Shown: positions 53,183-60,000 of the stretch, piece after piece
Layout: every line of letters starts with the position of its first letter
Numbering within the stretch: position 1 is the stretch's first letter
The notes under the pieces: model-generated
What the model saw: the letters and a program-made list of their open reading frames with translations, nothing else
Databases searched by the model: none
Told to the model about the DNA's origin: nothing
Program-made: the position numbers and the translations under genes
Assembly (NCBI GenBank): GCA_016946835.1
Contig: JACVTC010000024.1
Location: forward strand, 1,372,501-1,432,500
Direction: 5' to 3'
Origin: Neocallimastix lanati (nom. inval.)
Taxonomy: Eukaryota; Neocallimastigomycota; Neocallimastigomycetes; Neocallimastigales; Neocallimastigaceae
Length of the DNA: 60,000 nucleotides

Positions 53183-53486
53183 ATAAAATTACAATTAAAA
53201 TTAATTTTAATATAAATTAATTATCAAAATTATTTAAGGTAAATTCTATTTTAAATAAAATAGATATTTAAAAAAATTATTAAAAATAAAATGATAGATA
53301 TAAATAATAAAAATTAATATAAATAAACAAAAATAAGTAGATACATTAAATAATTTTTTAAATCTAGAGAAGATGTAAAAATTTTAAATTGTGCAACTCA
53401 TATGTATTTTTATTTATGTTAATAAATAAATATATAAATAAATAAATAAATAAGTAAATAAATAAACAAACAAGTAAATAAATAAG

Positions 53487-53534
<48 letters not shown>

Positions 53535-53989
53535 AAAAATATCAATCATTAAAGTATAAATTAATGAATAAAATATTTATCATAAATCATTAATATTTAT
53601 GTAAATATAAATTTAAACCATATAAGATAGTATTATTTATGATAATACATATTTTTATGTAAAATTCTATTTTCATGTACATTTCTCTAAAATTTATTAA
53701 TAATCACGTGCTATAAGTATATAATATAAATTTTATACACAAAAATAAAATTTTATACACAAAAATAAAATAGTCTTTCCTAAATTATTTACTAAGTAAT
53801 AAATAAATGTACAATTAAATAATAATTAAATAAATTACCTTTAATAGATTAAAATATATATTCAATATAAATATTGATAAATCAATATAATATATTTCTT
53901 ATATAATAAATATTAATAAAATAAATGAACTAAATTCTATTAAACACACAATTTTTTATGATTATAATTTTATATTAAAATTTAATAAA
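52742..53989. other. AT-rich upstream region of RAB3GAP2
   Basis: Contains poly-T (52829-52855), poly-A (53152-53180) and an (AAAT)n-type microsatellite at 53424-53532. A 24-bp direct repeat, AAATTTTATACACAAAAATA, occurs in tandem near 53730 and 53748. No coding sequence is seen. Confidence 0.6.
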
Positions 53990-54490
53990 TGAGTGATAAT
54001 ATTTCTTTTAAAAAGGAATAATAATATTGTAATATTAGATGTTATAATTTATTGTACATTGTACGATAATATAATTGACCCTATTGTTAAAGAGGGCCGG
54101 GATGAATATCTAGAAAAGAACATTTTGGCTGAATCAAATAAACTTGATCAAAATAAAGAAGAAACAAAAGAAAATATTAAAGAAATAAAAACAAATAATA
54201 ATAAAATAAGATATATCATTAAAAATACGATAATCATAAAAAATCCATAATGATGTTATTGGTTCAAAAATACCATCTAAAAAAAATAACTTACTTACTG
54301 AAGAATATGAATATGATGTTAATGATATGACTTCGTGAATAAATAAATTAAAAATGATAAAAGATAAAAAATGAAATTCCTGTCGATATTAAGAAAATTT
54401 TATGAATATTTAAAAATATGGATGATTTAAAGGCTAATTTAGGTGATAAAGAAAAAGCTAAATATTTAGTAAAAGCGTTCTAAATAACTA
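53990..54490 (+). pseudogene. Decayed Lys/Glu/Asn-rich coding remnant
   Basis: The plus strand reads VKEGRDEYLEKNILAESNKL and a following KEETKEN stretch. After several stops and frame changes comes MDDLKANLGDKEKAKYLVKA at about 54418-54480. GC content and codon-like periodicity exceed the surroundings, but no start, domain or exon structure survives. The family is not recognised. Confidence 0.45.
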
Positions 54491-55099
54491 TAGGAAGAAG
54501 TTTTAACAAATAATAAATATCGTTAAAACTAATTTATTGTTTATTTTATTTTACACTATTTATATATAATCTTATATGTTTATTATTCTATTGAATATTT
54601 AGATATTGTTATTAGTATATTAATAAAAATAAGTTTATTTTATGATATATTATTATGCTTGAGATATATGTAATTTATATTTTAAATGTAATATCTATAT
54701 TTATATAATTAAGGTTTTGTAAATTAATATATTATACAAGTTTTACTTATGAAATATGAAACTATAAAGTATTTATAGGCATAATATATTTAAATGAGTG
54801 TATAATAAAATATAAAATAATATGTAAATTTTAATATTATTGTATTATAGATTACATAAATATGTTTGATTTAAATTTATATTTATATGTTTGTTTGGTT
54901 TCATGTATATTTTGTACTTTCATTTATTTTGTCTTTTTTCTTATTTTAATGACTCTTGTCGTTTGTTCTATTTATTTCTAAATAGTTATTTAACATTGAC
55001 TGACATTTAAATATGAAAATTAATGTTATTACTATTTGTAAATCCCTACAAAAAAATTGGTGGTATTTATATGCTACAAATCTATAAATGTTTCTTAAT
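54491..55099. other. AT-rich intergenic DNA beside the copia relic
   Basis: No clear coding content. It could hold the eroded 3' part of the adjacent minus-strand copia relic, but reverse transcriptase motifs are not readable. Confidence 0.45.
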
Positions 55100-57184
55100 A
55101 TTTACTTTAACACAATAAATTATATTTCCATTAGAAGAAACAATTGCATAAGCATTTATTTATAAAATTTCAATCATTAGTTTAAATAAAATTGATTATA
55201 ATATTCGAACTGTAATTACTAAAATATTTGAATTATACCATTTACAGCAGAAACAAATAGTGAAATTTTATTTTTATTGTTAATATATATAATATATTAA
55301 ACCTGTTGATTGTTACCAGATTTTATAATTGAACAAAGTTTATATCTATGACTGATTACAATTTGGAATATATATATTAAAAAATTCTGTACCATCATCC
55401 GTTTTAATATATTTTATGTTACATTCTTTAAATAAATTCTTTATGATTATACCATATTAAGAAATAACTATATGTTTCACTCTTATATCTGATGAAGAAT
55501 ACCCAACTAAATCTGGTATAATCATCTAATATAGTTAATATATATATATATTATTTTAAATTGAGTAGTCAGGGCTAAATCCATATATAATAGTTCCTGA
55601 ATTAATTTTTATTTTCTTTGATTATTATTTTTTGATTAAGTCAATATTAAAATGACCCAATTTTCTGTGTCAAAAATCCATGTCAGAATCACTAATGGCA
55701 TTTGAATATTATAGCAAATAACATAATTATAATTTGTATTAATGTGGCTTTTGTTATCAATACTTTTTAGATTTTGGATTTATTGGAATAGGAAATATAA
55801 ATCCTTTTTCCTTTATTATTATATAACAATGTATAATTCTTGTTATTAATCCTATTTTTTCAAAATATGATCTTGTAATTTTCTTCATTTAAATGATCAA
55901 TTGAAAATAAGCCCAGTTTGAATGAAGGAACATATAAAACATCGTTCAAAACTATCTTGGAATTATTAATAAACCCTACATATTTTCCTATAAGTTTGAT
56001 CTTTGCTGTTCCTTAATCAGCAAAATGAATATTGATGTAATATTCACATGAATTTATTAAAATTTTCTTATTATGAGTCATATAATATGAATAGAGTGAT
56101 GTTGTTTGACTTTGTGTAGGTATTATTATTTTCATATTTACAGACTGTATAATAACTTAAGCTCTGCCTTGTTTGTATAAATTTTTTTTAGCATTATTAA
56201 CTGTTACTTCTTCAGAATGATTTTCTTCTTCTTCCTAATCAGTATTAATAAGATTGTTGAATATATCATCTACCCTTTCTTCAATTTCAGCATCATTATC
56301 TTGTTTGCTTTCTCTTCTTTTGTACTTTTCTTGTAGCTATTTTTTCCTTTTATTCTTCCTCTATAGTTATAGGTTATAGTTATAGTTTCATTATTGTTAT
56401 TTGATTTATTGTGTCCTTATAAGTTTATTATTTATGTTAAGGCGCCACGTGATATAAGATCAAATTCGCCACATCTATAACATTTAATTTTTCTTTTACT
56501 AAATCTTTTATTTTCAAAACTTTTTTTATTTTTACTTCATTATTGAAGACTTTTATCTTGTTTTGTTTAAACATTTTTTTTTTCTCGTTAATATTTTAAC
56601 CTAGCTAGGTATAATGCTCTTCATTTCTGTGTAACATTTATCCCAATCATCTCGAAATAATATTTGAAAATTGTATAATGCTCACTAGTTAGATTTTCAC
56701 CTAAATTTTCTAATTTTTAAAATTTCATTTCCATATATGAAAGGAATTTACCAAAGTCATCATTTCTTTAATATTTTATTTCTTCTAGTTCCTTTGTAAG
56801 GGATAACTTGATTTCTTCATTGCTTTTATGATATGTTGTTTTCAATAATTTCCAGACATTATTATTTTTAAAGTCAATTTTACTCTTCGTTTTATCTCCC
56901 AAGGCTAGTTCGTATATATCTTTTTGTTTCGTTATCCTTAAGGACATTTCTTTAGTGACGTCTGGTCCATTAAAATATCTTTTAGAGTCTCTGAATTTTT
57001 TGTCCTTTTTATATTTAAGGGTGGATTTTGTTATTTTGGTTACTTTTACTTCTTCGTTATATAAATATTAATCTAAATCTTTTGTTGATAAAAAGAGACT
57101 TATATCTCCATCCCAAATTTGGTAGTTACTAACGGATAGTTCTCTTCTTATTGAAGCAATTTCTTGTTGTTCTATTTTTATTAT
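55100..57184 (-). pseudogene. Ty1/copia retrotransposon relic: gag, zinc knuckle, protease, integrase
   Basis: Reading the minus strand from 57184 downwards, broken frames give a copia polyprotein in the right order. Gag comes first (RRELSVSNYQIWDGDISLFL, later KQKDIYELALGDKTKSKIDF). A CCHC knuckle follows as KCYRCGEFDLISRGA near 56450-56490, where the His is Leu and the last Cys is Ala. An Asp/Glu-rich linker leads to the protease region, whose active-site motif is eroded (ILINSCEYYINIHFAD) and is followed by LNDVLYVPSFKLGLFSIDHL. The pre-integrase HRKLGHFNID lies at about 55650, and integrase-like IKTDDGTEFFN near 55400. Many stops and frame breaks show it is dead. Reverse transcriptase and RNase H are not seen, and LTRs are not identified. 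The RNase H relic at 17115-17887 belongs to the same superfamily but is a separate insertion. Confidence 0.88.
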
Positions 57185-57202
57185 TATATTTTTACTTTAT
57201 AT

Positions 57203-57241
<39 letters not shown>

Positions 57242-58668
57242 ATTTATTTATAAATTTTAGAAGTAAAGCTTTAGAAAAATTTTAAATCTTAAATTTTGAA
57301 ATCTTGAAATCTTGAAATTTCAATTGGTATAATTCTGATTCGAATTTTTATTTAAATATTTATTTCGCTTAAATTAACAATTTCACAATTACAATTAGAG
57401 TCAAAACTGAGACTTTTAATCTATTAAAAAATATACTGTTTTTAATATTAAATAAAATTAAATTTAAAAGGTTATTACTATTAAATGGTTAATTAATTAT
57501 TTTTTTTATATATTGTACACCTTTAAATGTTACAAAATTTAATTTGTTTAATACTATAAAGTTTATATAAGTAAATATTTAATGTACATCATACATGCGC
57601 CATGATCATTTACATAACATACAATTATAATAAAAATTAGTTTATAATTAAATAATTTAGATTGATTTATTTATTATATTAAATAAGTTATTAGTTAAGA
57701 TGTTTACTTTTAACATATATATATTAATATATATTATCTCACTTTTTAGAATTACATTTAATAAATTTTAAACAAAACTGTTTAAATAATTAACTATTTA
57801 TTAAAGTTTAAATTTTAATTATTATATAATTGTAATTTAATATTAACTTTTACACTATTTTTTAATATTTACAACACAATTTCCATTAAATTATTAATTT
57901 TAAAATGTTATAATTATCACAAATTAATTAGTAAATAAATTGATTTAAATAAATACAAATATATATATGTAATATAAACTCTTAATATATACAAATATAT
58001 TTATAATATATAATATCAATTTAAAGATACAGATGGAAGGATGTAAGCTTTAATTAATATAAAATTTAATTAGAGTAACACAAAATATTTAATGGTTATA
58101 TATAAAAATCGAATAGAATAGATGTTGATTAAATTTATTCCAATAATATAAATCACATGAATAAAAATACTAAAATATATTAAGTAAAATATAAGTAATA
58201 GTTTGCTTTAATTACGAATTGAAACGTTTTAAAAATTTTATACTAATTAATTAAATTAATTAAAATTGAAAAATTTAAGAAATTTCAATATAAAGTGTAT
58301 AATTGTTGAGAGGATTAAGAAAGTGAATGGTTTTATTGAATAATCTTCCATCAAAGTAAAGGAAACTTTTTATAATTTATATCCTGAAAATCCACCTTAT
58401 ACTGACTGTATATTCTGATTTATTGTGTTATGGTATTTGCTCATTAGGGTATTAGAGTCCGGTGTACTAATAAAAATATTTAAACTATTAGAAACGCATC
58501 AAGTCTTACGCTCCTATACGAATACCAGTTTGTCCATATAGAATTCAAAAATAAAATAGACTTTCTTTTCTTTCACTATCTGAGAGAAAACAATGCATTT
58601 GTTGAAAGCAAGAGGATTATTGCTTTCGGTAATAGGCAATGCATTTGTCTTTATTCTGATTTGTTTTT
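57185..58668. other. AT-rich DNA upstream of the copia relic
   Basis: No gene is supported. A GC-richer zone at 58300-58660 could be an eroded LTR (it holds TGTTGAGAGGATTAAG at about 58307) or decayed coding sequence, but no partner repeat is visible in the window. Confidence 0.4.
58591..58648. repeat. Small hairpin bracketed by 12-bp direct repeats
   Basis: GAAAGCAA (58604-58611) pairs perfectly with TTGCTTTC (58620-58627) around an 8-base loop. The hairpin lies between two identical CAATGCATTTGT words at 58591-58602 and 58637-58648. Confidence 0.8.
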
Positions 58669-58800
58669 TTATGATGATGAATTTCTAAGAATTTTTTTCA
58701 ATTCCTCCACTGTCTGTTGTAAATTTTGATTATTTGATTGAATGTTTTTTAGGTAGTGATCATCAAATCGAAGATTAACTTTATTGCTTGTTTTGATATT
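58669..58800 (-). pseudogene. C-terminal coding fragment with coiled-coil end, unknown family
   Basis: The minus strand reads SNKVNLRFDDHYLKNIQSNN followed by QNLQQTVEELKKILRNSSS and a TAA at 58669-58671. This looks like the real end of a protein with a short coiled coil, but stops and a frame change interrupt the sequence above 58800. No domain is recognised. It may derive from a retroelement or a host gene. Confidence 0.45.
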
Positions 58801-60000
58801 ATAATTTTATAAACTCTTGAATAAATTCCTTCATGTTCTAGAATATATTAATTTATTAATTAAAAATATTTTTAATTAATACTTCAAAATTGACAAATAA
58901 ATAAAAATTATAGTTTTAATAATCTTCTTAATAGAAAAGTTAATGCAAATAATATATTGGGATAATTAAATAATATCATAAATTATATATAATCAATAAT
59001 ATAATTAAAAATAAGGTTTTTTTTTTTTCTAAATTTAAATTTAGTACTTCTAGTTAATTAAATAAAAAAATATTAAAATATAGAATTTGATATGGCGTCA
59101 ATAATATAATATGAAATTATTTATATTTAAACAAAACTTTATATTAACTATCATGTAATAATATTATTAAATTATTTTATGTGTCTAAAAAAAATTTATA
59201 AAAAAAAATAATAAAATACACATATAAAGATTAAGAATCTCAGTTTTAACTTTATTATAATTAAAGCTTAATATTAATTGATTTTATTAATAGAACGGCT
59301 TTATTTTAGTTTTTCAATTTGAAATCAAAATAGTGAAATATTAGAAAAAAGGTTAATATTATATATTTTTTATAAAAATTTTCGTTATTTAACGTATTTA
59401 AATAAAAAATATATATATTATATATATTATAAATATATAACAAAAGCTGATAAATGATACTAAATATTAAATATTATTGATAGTATTTTTATTTATAAAT
59501 ATGTATATATTAAATAATAAACTTTTTCATAAAGGAGAATATTCAAAAGAATTCATATTTTCTAAATAAAAATTTAATATAATATATAATATCAATATAA
59601 TAAAATTTATATTGTTAATATAATCGAAACATAATAATATTAAATAGTATTTATACTATTTAATCTATTTATTATAATTTTTTTATATATAATATAAAAT
59701 ATTTTTAATATTGTAATAAATATATTAACTATTGTAATTTAAATAATGATAAATAATAACAATAGTAATAATAAAAAAAAATATAAATAGTACTCGATAT
59801 CACGCCTTTTTAAGAATTTTTGAAACTTTTTTATAATAGTAAAATTTATAAAAAATTAAATAAATAATAAAAAAATTTAAAAAATAAAAATTAAAAAATA
59901 AAATATTTTAAAAAAGTGAATAAACAACTATTCATTAAAGGAAGTAATTATATCATTAAATAATTAAACAATAAAAAATTAAAAGTCAATAAAAAAAAAA
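58801..60000. other. AT-rich DNA to the end of the window
   Basis: Low-complexity AT-rich sequence with short A and T runs. No gene, repeat family or RNA structure is supported. Confidence 0.6.

Noticed and set aside
53364-53549. Frame of repeated IYLF residues
   Set aside because: By-product of the (AAAT)n microsatellite.

Overview
This window is nuclear DNA from an extremely AT-rich eukaryote, most likely an anaerobic gut fungus (Neocallimastigomycota, the Piromyces/Neocallimastix/Anaeromyces group). The reasons are intergenic DNA that is almost pure A+T with long homopolymers and (TAA)n/(TAAA)n microsatellites, many short GT-AG introns, the standard genetic code, and a fungal-type gene set. 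The phylum call is an inference. A slime mould or another AT-rich protist is less likely.

The layout is as follows. 1350-3420 (-): divergent heterotrimeric G-protein alpha subunit, 8 exons. 3421-9535: gene-poor AT-rich DNA with a long homopurine tract and a fold-back element (MITE-like). 9536-12961 (-): mRNA export receptor Mex67/NXF1, 12 exons. 14723-16542 (-): Get4, 7 exons. 17115-17887: remnant of a Ty1/copia RNase H between short direct repeats. 19792-22498 (+): alanine aminotransferase, 11 exons. 22876-29733: repeat-rich DNA with a broken NADP-glutamate dehydrogenase copy, an inverted pair of a GC-richer dispersed repeat, a 280-bp (TAA)n tract and decayed coding fragments. 29734-32935 (-): TLDc-domain protein resembling MEAK7, 10 exons. 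33326-33737: perfect 129-bp inverted repeat. 34596-44056 (-): a Cdc7-family kinase reading into very long coiled-coil exons. 45840-52741 (-): RAB3GAP2, the non-catalytic Rab3GAP subunit. 53990-60000: decayed DNA with a copia gag-pol relic.

For six genes I assembled exon models by hand from GT...AG boundaries. In each case all phases join and the total is a whole number of codons: G alpha 367 aa, Mex67 656 aa, Get4 332 aa, alanine aminotransferase 507 aa, TLDc protein 531 aa, Cdc7-like 2,691 aa if joined across all exons. The genes are unrelated housekeeping functions (signalling, mRNA export, tail-anchored protein insertion, amino-acid metabolism, nutrient signalling, replication control, Rab regulation). 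There is no operon or obvious gene cluster.

The most interesting item is the Cdc7-like gene. At least 870 residues, and probably about 2,215, of charged coiled coil precede the kinase domain, far more than in any Cdc7 I know of. The perfect inverted repeat, the MITE-like element and the GC-richer repeat pair are the other signals worth checking. I found no tRNA, rRNA, CRISPR or intact transposon.
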